In this document: positions 9,736-19,600 of the stretch, one piece after another | How the letters are laid out: every line of letters begins with the position of its first letter | Position numbering within the stretch: the first letter of the stretch is position 1 | Assembly: GCA_033296705.1 (NCBI GenBank) | Contig: MU856992.1 | Coordinates: 1-64,000 of the forward strand | DNA length: 64,000 nt | Direction of reading: 5' to 3' | From: Chaetomidium leptoderma | Lineage: Eukaryota; Ascomycota; Sordariomycetes; Sordariales; Chaetomiaceae | The notes under the pieces: model-generated | What the model was told of the DNA's origin: nothing | The model's database searches: none | The model's input: the letters and a program-made list of their open reading frames with translations, nothing else | Translations under genes and position numbers: made by a program

Positions 9736-10276
9736 ATCACCAAGGCACCCCCCCCACACATTTGCGCGCGGGCGCGCCACCCCGAAAAATTTGGCAGCAG
9801 GATGGAAGAAGAAAATACAATTTCACGTATCCCAGCCTACGACCTTCGTGCGCGCACCGCGCATATATATCAATAGATACAGCTAACGTTATAGAATCTG
9901 AATCTAGTATACGATCAGTGATGCGGATAGTACGCGTGAAGATATTGATGAACTTCTTCTTTTCTTCGAAGTTTTCGAATATATCTTGGCATTCCTTGGC
10001 GTTTCTTAGGAAATTTTTAGACTTTTTCATTAATATTAGAGTATCAATATCTTTACATGTATCATCCGTATTACTAATCGTGTACTAGAATTAGATTCTA
10101 GAGAGTTAGTTGTATCTATTGATATATATGCGCGGTACGCGCACGTAGGTGGTAGGTTGGGATACGTGAAATCAGTTTTCTGATTTTCCGGCTTCCGCAG
10201 TCAAAATCGCGGCGTCAAATGCGCTTTTTTGGGGTGTATGCCCGCGCGCAAAGTGGGGGGGGGGTGCCTTGGTGAT
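9736..10276. mobile_element. Foldback/MITE-like element with long inverted arms, RIP-marked
   Basis: The left end (ATCACCAAGGCACCCC) is matched by its reverse complement at the right end. The arms run about 9736-9949 and 10043-10276 and pair over almost their full length, for example the block ACCGCGCATATATATCAATA on the left arm and its inverse on the right. Differences between arms are mostly C/T and G/A transitions, and the right arm has about 20 extra bases near its outer end. The central 9950-10042 is very AT-rich. No transposase ORF exists, so it is non-autonomous. No target-site duplication could be fixed. The pattern fits a MITE or foldback element altered by RIP. Confidence 0.8.
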
Positions 10277-10788
10277 CACACAGCAGCAGGTTAGGGCTAA
10301 ACGTCTCCATCAATGCTTGGCCGCAGCTTCAGGTCACCCGAGGCCGAGTATCGAATAAGCGACGAGGAGGCGCCCGCAGCTCAACCTCGCTAGCGAGACC
10401 GACGTCGCAGGGTGAGCTAACCGCGCGTGGGTGAAGTAATCTGGCGGGAATATTAACACGTCCATAGAGGAGACGCGAAGGCGGACGCGTGGCGATCCTG
10501 CGGAGAAGTGAGATCATTCATCCCAAACAATTTAGAGTTGGGGGCACTATGCGGCACCTATACAACTGCAGTTCTCCCGGTAATACTTGCCGGGAATCAT
10601 GCCGAAGGTCGATATTGGACTCTGAATTTAAGACTTTTTGGGACGGTCGAGAATGGCATAGTCCAACGTGGTGAAGCAGAGAACCATATGTTGCCTACCT
10701 ACCCTTCATGGCCCAGACCATCTCGTCTCGCAGTCCCCTCCCTTTCCCTTCTCCACAGCATCGTCCATTGTAACCTATCTCATCCAAC
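10277..10788. promoter_or_regulatory. Upstream region of secreted intradiol dioxygenase gene
   Basis: About 510 bp between the foldback element and the dioxygenase start. No coding exon was seen. The last 100 bp are C/T-rich, consistent with a fungal core promoter and leader. Confidence 0.45.
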
Positions 10789-11962
10789 ATGCTGTTGAAG
10801 ACGACCTTTACCTTCCTTTTGGCGGCTCTGGGTGAGCTCTCGCTGGCACACCCGGGCGAGAAGCTTGACAAGCGTGTCGCCGTGCGGGAGGCAAATATGC
10901 GACACAGCTTTGCCGATGTCAACTTTCAAACACTGAGCAAGTGTGACAACGGCCCAGACATCATGGCACGCAAGGAACGGGCAATGAAGCGGCGCCTGGA
11001 GACGTTCCAGAAGTTGCGCGCGGAAAGGGGCATCAGCGATGGTAGGACGCATTATCGCCAGCCCCTTGCTTCCTGAAACGCTGAAACTGACGGCCCATCA
11101 AGAAAACCCCTATTTACACCGCCGAAACGCGGGCCAGTTCGCCAAATGGGCCGGCACCTCACACGACCGCACAGGCGCCCTCGATTTCACCACTGACACC
11201 CCCCATTCCGAAATCTTCGGCGCCAACACCACCTGCATCCTAACGCCCGACAACATCATCGGCCCCTACTACGTACAGGGCGAGCAGATCCGCAGCAACA
11301 TCGTCGAGAACCTGCCGGGCGTCCCCCTGCACCTCGAGATCCAATTCGTCGACGTCCAGACCTGCCAGCCCGCGCCCTCGGCCCTCTTCATCGACATCTG
11401 GCAGTGCAACGCCGCAGGCATCTACAGCGGCGTGAGCGCGGCGGGGCAAGGCGGGCTCAAGACGACCTTCCTCCGGGGCGTGCAAGCGACCGACGGCGAC
11501 GGCGTCGTCGCGTTCGACACGCTCTTCCCGGGCCACTACCAGGGGCGGGCGACGCACCAGCACATCACGGTACACGTGGGCGCCGAGGCGCTGCCCAACA
11601 ACACTTATAGGGGCGGCACCGTGGCGCACATCTCGCAGCTCTTTTTTGACCAGGCGCTGATCGACGCCGTCGAGGCCCTGGCGCCGTATAACGCGAACCG
11701 GGTGGCGCGCACGTCGAATGCGGCTGATGGGTTCACGGGCTATGCGGCCACGGCGGCGTATGATCCGTTTCCCGAGTATGTGCTGCTGGATGCGGCGGAT
11801 CTGTCCAAGGGGGTGTTTATGTGGCTCGAGGTGGCCTTCAACCCGAGTGTGAACTACGACCAGTACAAGACGGTGGCGGCTGTGGTTGGGCCCGACGGGG
11901 GGGTGGATAACCCGGGGTTTAACATTATCAAGGGGATTACACCGCCGCCGACGCATGGTTGA
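10789..11962 (+). CDS. Secreted intradiol ring-cleavage dioxygenase
   Basis: Two exons, 10789-11041 and 11103-11962 (61-nt intron), give 370 aa. Residues 1-20 form a signal peptide (hydrophobic TFTFLLAALG core), followed by a KR site and a short charged propeptide-like segment. The non-heme Fe(III) ligands of the intradiol family are present: a Tyr in IIGPYYVQGEQIR (Tyr140 or 141), Tyr230 in GHYQGR, and His236/His238 in ATHQHITVHV. The family splits catechol-type rings between the two hydroxyls using O2. The secreted fungal branch is thought to act on lignin- or plant-phenol-derived catechols outside the cell. The tyrosinase-like gene 1.1 kb downstream on the same strand could supply ortho-diphenols or quinones, but this link is inference. 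Confidence 0.88.
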
Positions 11963-13111
11963 GATGGGGTGGATAGGATAGGGGGTTTATCAGGGGTCAG
12001 GGGTCAGGAGGTAGAGGTCAGAGGTTGGTGGATTGGAGGTGATTGAGAGAGTTGGTGCTGTTGGAGTCAAATTCTGTGTCATTTCTATTACGTAGAGAAC
12101 CTAATCACAAAAGACTGTCGTTATCTTGAGTTTCAACGTCTGTTGCCTCCCAAGCTGCCACTGACAGTAAGTCGTTGGGGAGTTTGCTCCAAGGGCACAC
12201 GTCAAGGGCACATGTAAAGGGCACATATAAAGGGCACGCCGGATTGGTGGAAACAATTACAGGAAACGCAAGCGATGGATGGGTAGTCGTCAGCATATTG
12301 ATGATCCTGTCTTGAACCCCCCCCCATAAGACAGCCCGCGGAAGGCGGGGAAACAAAGTGGCAGCCGAAATGGAGAAGATGAGACACGGACACCGGGGAG
12401 AGTGGCCGGACGGGATCTGGGTCGGCAATTCCATATTAACTCGCAGCACGTCGGGAGCGGTGCATGGTAACCGAACCCGGCTAAAGTTGACGTCGATGTT
12501 GACCCTACCGGCGCCGACTCCCCGCGGTCCTCATCCGGCCAAATTTGTCTGGTGTGCCATCCTATTATATACAATCACAAACATAAGATTGCATACCGGT
12601 GGGTATCCATTGGTTGAGTAAATACCTTGTCGCTGCGGCTGGGGAATGATGGGCCTGGGACCAACTTAGAGTGGTTGACATACTTGCTTGCAAGGTCGAA
12701 CGGAACCGCAGAGCAAACTCCTTGAACCCTGTGGATCTGAGGCCAAGACATGTACAGATTAGACGCTGGGTTCACAATTACTTCACATCGAATGCGTCCC
12801 GCGTCCAAGCTCCCCCTCGCGTAGTTCTGGGTAATATGAGAGAAACAAGCAGATCACAATCAACATGACGCGTCAGCATTGGGTGGAAGGGGGGGATACC
12901 ACCTAACAGTATGCTTGCACAGTGATAACGCACAACGAGCCTAATCGTGGCTACAATGCACAGACGAAGCGGTGGTGTTGAGGAAAAGTATATTATGACA
13001 CCCTCACTCAACACATGTGAATGAAAGGGGTCAGCAGCGGTGCACCGCAGCACTTCATTTCTTCTACCACCTCTACTTCGCATCTTGAACCCAAGGTTTA
13101 CATCGGCTGCA
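11963..13111. other. Intergenic region with short tandem repeat
   Basis: 1.15 kb without convincing exons. It contains the 13-bp repeat listed separately and presumably the promoter of the tyrosinase-like gene. Confidence 0.5.
12191..12242 (+). repeat. Four tandem 13-bp units (AAGGGCAC core)
   Basis: Four adjacent 13-nt units each begin AAGGGCAC and differ in the last five bases (ACGTC, ATGTA, ATATA, GCCGG variants). It lies in non-coding DNA downstream of the dioxygenase. The function is unknown. Confidence 0.85.
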
Positions 13112-14369
13112 ATGGCTCAAATCTCGAAGCTCGTCTCTCTCTTGCTCATGGCGTCGTCCGCCTTTGCGGCGTGCACGAACCCAGGCAAACGTAGAGCATG
13201 GTAAGCAAAAGCCCACGCGCCGTCTCATCCAGTAGTGGTTGATCGACTCAATGGTTTCAGGCACACGCTGAGCAACGATGAGAAGTTGGAATACACCAAC
13301 GCCGAGCTATGTCTCATGGAAAAGCCTGCGCACCTAGGCCTGCCGGGGGCCAGGACGCGGTTTGATGAGCTACAGGCCATCCACCAGCTCCAGGCCTACT
13401 CGACACACTTTGTGGTGAGGCCGATTTGCCCGTAACCCCAAGCTAATTAGACCGTTGACATTTCCCAGGGCGCATTTCTGCCGTTCCATCGTATGATGAT
13501 GCACTCTCACGAGGAGGCCCTCAGGGGCGAGTGCAACTACACGGGCTATCAGCCGTGAGTTAACTTACAACCTAATAACCCTCACCAGCGAGAGACTCAA
13601 CAAACTAACCTTTTTACAATCCCCGCCAGGTACTGGGCCGAAGAGCTCGACGCAGGCAAATTCACGTCCTCGATCCTCCTCGACCCAACCCACGGCTTTG
13701 GCGGCGACGGCTTTGGCGCAGGCAAATGCATCACCACCGGCCCCTTTGCCAACTACACCAACTCACTCGGCCCGGGCTACCAGATCACGGACCACTGCAT
13801 CGACCGGAACGTCAGCGATTTCATGAGCCGGGGCTCGTCGCAGGCCAACGCCGACGCGTGCGTGGCCAAGACCGACTTCGAGGCGGCGTGGCATTGCATC
13901 GAGGGCCAGCCCCACAGCGGCGGGCACGGCGGCGTCGGCGGGCAGATGCTCAACGGCGTGTCCAGCCCCGGCGATCCGCTCTTTTATCTGCACCACACCT
14001 GGCTCGACAAGTTGTTTTGGGACTGGCAGGCCGGCGACCGGCCCACGCGCACGACGAGTATCGGCGGGTCTAATATCGCGCCGGACGAGATCCTTGGGTT
14101 TCCGACGCGGCCTTCTGACGTCCCGTGAGTTGTGCGCCGCGCTCTCTCTGTGGTTGATTTTGTTTTGTTGGTGTAGAGTACGGTACGGTACATACGCTGA
14201 CCGAGTTGTGTTTTCGACCTATTACAGAAAGCCTACCGGCGCCGACGGCGACCCCGGCACCATCACCACTCTGGGCCATGTCCTGAATATGTACGGCAAC
14301 ATGCCCAACAAGACGGTGGCCGATGTAATGGATATTCAGGGGGATTATCTGTGTTATGAGTATGTTTGA
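13112..14369 (+). CDS. Secreted tyrosinase-like type-3 copper oxidase
   Basis: Five exons, 13112-13200, 13261-13414, 13469-13554, 13630-14124 and 14228-14369, all phase-compatible, give 321 aa. A signal peptide covers about residues 1-20 (LVSLLLMASSAFA). The central tyrosinase domain shows CuA-type His in the YSTHFVGAFLPFHR stretch followed by MHSHEEALRGEC, and CuB-type residues in GGHGGVGG and FYLHHTWLDKLFWDW. The size fits the short secreted fungal catechol oxidase/tyrosinase group, which lacks the large C-terminal shielding domain of intracellular tyrosinases. The product should oxidise mono- or diphenols to quinones extracellularly. It lies downstream of the intradiol dioxygenase on the same strand. 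Confidence 0.87.
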
Positions 14370-14836
14370 GGTGTGATATGGCGTACCTTGAGCATGCTCT
14401 CATTGATGACTGAGGGCATTCAGGGGTAGCCTGGCATGATAAGGGGTTGGCTGGGGTGCTGTATGTGGGCGGAGATCTTCCTTCTCTCTGGTGTGTTTAT
14501 TTGGTGATAGTTTACCGTGTGGCCGTTTTGTACTGGTAGAACGTACCTAGTTTGTACTAGCCATTGTGAGGCCAATGATTGCTCACAGGCCCTGATCCAT
14601 GCGAGAGTCTGCCGTGGGACTCGACCTGTTGTGTGCCTCAGTCTCCCCGGGCCCGCGGCTGAACCTGTTCCCTATTCGTGCCTCAGAAATACAACAGTTC
14701 TTGGACCGCTCGTTGGTCCTCGAATCTCTCCATGGGGTCACACAGAGGCCATTACCCCGCTTGGAGTGAGCGACGCTCTCCTCTAAACTTCCCATGTGAA
14801 CTGTCGTCTCCCTGAGAGCTGTTCTCTTTTACAATC
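14370..14836. other. Intergenic stretch
   Basis: 467 bp with no coding signal. It holds the presumed terminator of the tyrosinase-like gene and the promoter of the next gene. Confidence 0.5.
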
Positions 14837-15643
14837 ATGGAAGATGCGGTATGCTTCAAATGCCATGGTGTCTTCGCCTCATATAGGGCCCTAGAAGTGC
14901 ATCTGAGGAGTTGCTTCGTCAGCTATGATCCACCAAGCTCTACGACGCCGGCGTTCATTCCTCCGCCGCCGGCTTACGGTTCGTTACGTGTGCCGCGATC
15001 TCTCCAACCAGGCCCCCAGGACCGCCGTCAGAATCGACTCGTTCATTCAGGGGCGCATACCCCGAGACCGACTAACCCGCCGCGCTTCGGTGCCGTATTC
15101 CGCTCCCCGCTAGCCCAGAGATGGGGGGCAGGCAGGCACCAACAAAATCAGGTGGCGTCTACCGCAAGTAACATCAATACGAGAGCTAATTGCACGACAT
15201 GCGGTTTATCATTCCAAGACGCGAGGAGTCTTGGAGAGCACTTTATCGAGTCGCCGGCCCATCCTTACTCGGTCGCGGCGCCGGGAAATGGCTGGAGTCC
15301 ACCGAAATTTAAGTCCCAGGATGAGTCTGACTTGGAACCCCGTTCTGCTCCACGTCAGCGAAACCCTCCGAGTCCCCGTCGCACACAGGGGAGCGGAGAT
15401 AATACTGCCAACGCAGAGGAGGGGAAGACCGTGAAGTGCGAGTGTGGAAGGGCCTTCAAGACCAGCTCGGCCTTGACGCAACACAAAAAAGACTCGATGA
15501 AGCACAAGGGGGGTGCAGGTGGTGGGGGAACCGCAAAACAACATGTTGACGAGGGGGTTGGAGGAACGTCAAAGGGCCCGTCTGGGGATGCCAACGAGAT
15601 TGGTGATCTGACTTTTGCCTTTACTAAGCTTGCTACGGTTTGA
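14837..15643 (+). CDS. Zinc-finger (C2H2-like) protein with three spaced fingers
   Basis: An intronless ORF of 268 aa. Three finger-like units are spread through a disordered chain. The N-terminal CFKCHGVFASYRALEVHLRSC ends in Cys rather than the second His. The middle is CTTCGLSFQDARSLGEHF with a late His. The C-terminal CECGRAFKTSSALTQHKKD has a shortened C-x-C and ends at KH. Between them are Pro/Arg/Ser-rich linkers. The irregular spacings suggest degenerate or protein-binding fingers as much as DNA binding. No localisation signal stands out beyond basic patches. The family was not recognised further. Confidence 0.65.
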   Translation: MEDAVCFKCHGVFASYRALEVHLRSCFVSYDPPSSTTPAFIPPPPAYGSLRVPRSLQPGPQDRRQNRLVHSGAHTPRPTNPPRFGAVFRSPLAQRWGAGRHQQNQVASTASNINTRANCTTCGLSFQDARSLGEHFIESPAHPYSVAAPGNGWSPPKFKSQDESDLEPRSAPRQRNPPSPRRTQGSGDNTANAEEGKTVKCECGRAFKTSSALTQHKKDSMKHKGGAGGGGTAKQHVDEGVGGTSKGPSGDANEIGDLTFAFTKLATV

Positions 15644-16678
15644 TGATTGCTACCGTTTTATAGTCAAAAGCCTGGTATTTTGAGTTGTTTTTTCCATTAC
15701 CTACCTAAGCACTCCAGCGCTACGAAGGACCATGGTGTGCTGTTTCGGTTCGCGGTTGAAGTCGGGGTGAAGCGGTGGGGGAGAGAGGTCACACGCCTCC
15801 CCAAGTTGATGACATTGATCAGATAGCTCATGTTTGGCAGCGTTATTGATTACTTAGGTATGTCCCTGAAACACATTTTTGACCAGGAGCTGAAGGGGGC
15901 GGGCTTGACGGGAGAAGTGGGAGAGCGCTGGGCTCTCAGGGTGGTATTGCCCATTTTCGTCCTAGGGAGTACTTTAATGTGCGTAATTATCAGCACAATA
16001 CAATAACGTGGAAAAGAAGTACAAGAGGACCATTTGATTCTGAGGTGAAGAAGGGCAGAGTCGTGGTGATGGTTCGCCAAGCCCAAGCCCGCCGCGAAAG
16101 CTTAAATTTCTGACCCTTGAACAAGGAATCAGTCTTGACCAAACACAAACCATGAGACGGAATGATGGAAAAGGCGCGTTCAAATCGACATGCAACGGTT
16201 CTGACGTTGCCACCACTCCTTCAGAGAAAAAAATGCAAAGCGGATGTCTGCGTCCGGCAACGGTTTGCCGTTCCACAGCAGACGTTTGCGCGTTGCGCGT
16301 CCGTTGCACAACAGCAAGGGCCGCCAAGAACTGCCGGCCTGCCGGCGGGGTCAATCTCCCCGGCAACGATTTGTTTACTCGGCGCACAATTGGCCCAAGC
16401 CGCCGTCACAGCTCATCCAGGCCTGTCACCGCCAGTCACCGCCAGTCTTGGGGCCCTGTCACCCACCCCAGACCAGTCGGGGACGCCCGCCGCCAAAACA
16501 ATCCGCCTCACCTCGCCGTTTCGGACAAGTGCCAGCGCATCGCTTCCACCCGTCCCGACACTCCCATTGGTACCCATTGGAGCCCGCGCGTTGCCCCGAG
16601 ATATCCAGGGGCTGCACGTCGTCGGTATAAACATCCCCCGGCTGGCGCGTCGCTTTGGTTGATTTTGTTCCTTGCAAG
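15644..16678. other. Intergenic region upstream of the large acidic protein gene
   Basis: 1.03 kb. Overlapping ORFs of 128-196 codons on the plus strand near 16150-16740 are Pro/Ser/Arg-rich, overlap each other in different frames, and look like GC-rich leader rather than genes. A CACCGCCAGT short direct repeat occurs near 16425-16445. Confidence 0.5.
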
Positions 16679-19600
16679 ATGCCACGGAAGACACCGGACC
16701 TCGATCGGGACTTTCACATTTATGTCGACCCCTCTTGCCTGAGCGAACCCATGGACGACGAAACCCCCGCGACCCAGATGTCTGCAGCGCCCGAAGAAGT
16801 GCAGGAGCCCGTCGCCATCCCCGATTCGGCCGGGGCACTGATCGCTGAAGAGGCAACGAAGGATGCGGAGGACATGGCCGTAGACGTTACCGACGGCCCG
16901 GCTGAGGAGGCACAGGACCCTCCAACCCCGGAACCCGAAGTCACACCCGCAGTGGAGCCTGCCACTGAGGAACAACCAGAGGCAGAGGTGGAGGCCGAGG
17001 TGGAGGCGGAGGCGGAGGCAGAGGCTACAGAGCCAGAACCGGTCGATATCGACACGGCTACTGACGAGCCATCAGCCCCCGAGGTTGAGGAGGTGGCCGA
17101 GGTGGTCGAGGTGGCCGCCCACGCAGAAGACACCATAACCGCCGCCGACGGCTCGATGGCCGACACAAGTCAAGAGACCGAGGTCGTTGAAGAGGCAGAG
17201 GTTGCACTCGAGCCTGACGCAGTAGAGGAACTTGCCCCCAAACCCGACCAAACGGACGAGACTTGCCCTCAACCCGAAGCAGAGAGTGTTCCCGAGCCTG
17301 AGGGTGTGGAAGAACCTGTCAGCAACGACACCATCGCCGAACCAGAAGAACCAGAGCAGCCGGCAACACAAGACGAAGCGGCCACACCAGAAGTCGAACA
17401 CGACAACGCCGCAAGCCCCGAGGACTGCGAAGTACCTGAGCCGGTGGAAGCCGACGACGTTGCGCCCGAGGAGCTGGACACCTCCGCTGAGGTGCCGTTG
17501 GAGGAAGATGCACATGACGAGATTCGGGAGCTTCCGATTGAAGACCTGGACACCCCGGATCAGCAGGATATGGACTTGGACGGCGAAGAGGAGCGCGGCC
17601 GCGAACGATCCACTGTTGTTGACCGGAAAACATCCCTCCGGACAGAAGCCCTCATCCAGGCGGCTGCGCGTGCCGTCGTTGCGAGGATCGAAAAACGCAA
17701 GAGCGGAGTCTCAGCCGATGAAGAAGGAGATGAAGAGCACGACACATCCCTCCTCAGCACCGGCTCGCAGGACACCTACGTGCTCGGCGACGACGCCCAG
17801 AGCACCTACAGCGAGCACCACATCCCAAGTCGCCCGCAATCTTCCCAATCGCAGGCACGACACATCCCGTCTCGGTCGATATCAAGCGACGAGGCCGGCG
17901 ACAGCAGCTCCCACAACGAGCGCGACGATGATGTGTTTAGCGACCGCAGCGCCCGGAGCTCGCTGTGCTCCCTTGACGCACACGACTTCGACATTAAGAC
18001 GCCCCAGGCCAAGGACAGCATGTCGCGCCGTGACTCGTATGCCTTTTCGAGCACACAGGCAGCACGGGTTGTGTCAAACTTCTCCACCATCTCGGGTCTC
18101 TCCCAGTACGACAAGGAGCAGTTCATCCCCACGAGCCGCGAAAACCGCATGCCATTCCGCACCCCCTCGGAGATCCGTGCCATGCAGATGGCCTCCCCCA
18201 CGCCCTCCGTCTTCAGCGGCAGCTCTCCACGGTCTAGCAAGCGCCACGGCGGCAGCGGCGGCAGCTCTTCAGGCATGGGCCCCATCTCCCGCTTCGGCAG
18301 CCCCACCGTGTCGGCCCAGTACTCCCCCAAGGGCCGCTCGACACCAACGCGCTTCAAGACGCCGCGCAAGGAAGCGCCCCTTGTCCTGTTGCACGTCACC
18401 CTCCTGCCGCTGCGGTGGGTGTGGGGCGGCGTCCTCAACGCGTTGGACGCGGTGAACGGCAAACAACAACAATTCCCAGTGGCCGACAACGACGACGACG
18501 TGCCCCCGCCGCCGTTCGAGGCATCTGAGCCGCTCAAGACACTCCACAACGCGTGGCGCGAGCTGCAGGACCGCGTCGGGGATACGGTGCTCGAGCGCGG
18601 CATCCTGCTGCCCCACCCGCAAAACGACTACGAGGTGCTCGAGGAGCGGCTTCTCGAGGCCCTGGAGCTGCCGCTGCGCCGCCGCGCGAGGATTCTCGAG
18701 TGTGGCCACTACCTTGGCCCCGCGAACGAGGACGACGACGAGGAGGAAAGTGAGGAGGAATATACGTCGCAGTCCGGGCGGACGAGCGAGACGAAGCGGC
18801 ATTGGTGCAGTGCCTGCCGGGACGAGATCCGGTATGAGCATTTTGGGGCTGGGAAGGTGTTCCGCGTCAAGGTCTACGCCAGCAACGGTCTGATGCGGGC
18901 CGGCGCGTGGGAGGCGTGTTGGAAGGAAATGGAGCGGGTCGATATCGAGGTGGAGCCGGTGGTTGATTCGGCGCTGCAGTCGGAGCTGGAGCGGCTTGGG
19001 GCACTGCAGCTGGAGCAGGAAGAGCAGCGGCAGCAGGAAGAGCAGCGGCGGCTGGAGATGGAACTCGCCCCCGAGCCGGAGCCGAAGCGTGAACCCACCC
19101 CCGACCTCCTCCGCGCAGACACACCCAGCCTACAACAACAACAACAAGCCGCACCCGAAGCCGACTCGCAAAGAGCCTTCACGTCCTCCCCTGCGCCCGG
19201 CGCAATGCAACTGACCTCCACCTCCCTCGTCCGCGCCAGCACCCCGTCCGAACCAATCGACACCTCGGACGAGCGCCGCCGCCGCGACGAGGAACGCCTC
19301 CGCGAAATCTACGGCGACATGCCCGCGGAACCTGTCGTTGTCGCTGCTGCTGCTGTCCCCCAACTCCCAGCTCCTCCTCCTCCACAGCCAGAACCTCACC
19401 CACACCACCAGCACCACCACCACCAACAACAACAACAGTTCTACCCCCCTCCGCCACCGCAACCGCAAATGCAACCGCAACAGCAAATGCAAATGCAAAT
19501 GCCCCTCCTAACAGACGGCTCCTCCTACCCGCCGCACACCACCAGTAACAAACCGCGGCCGATCGTCCTAGACGAAAACTCCGGGTTTGTCGAGCTGCTG

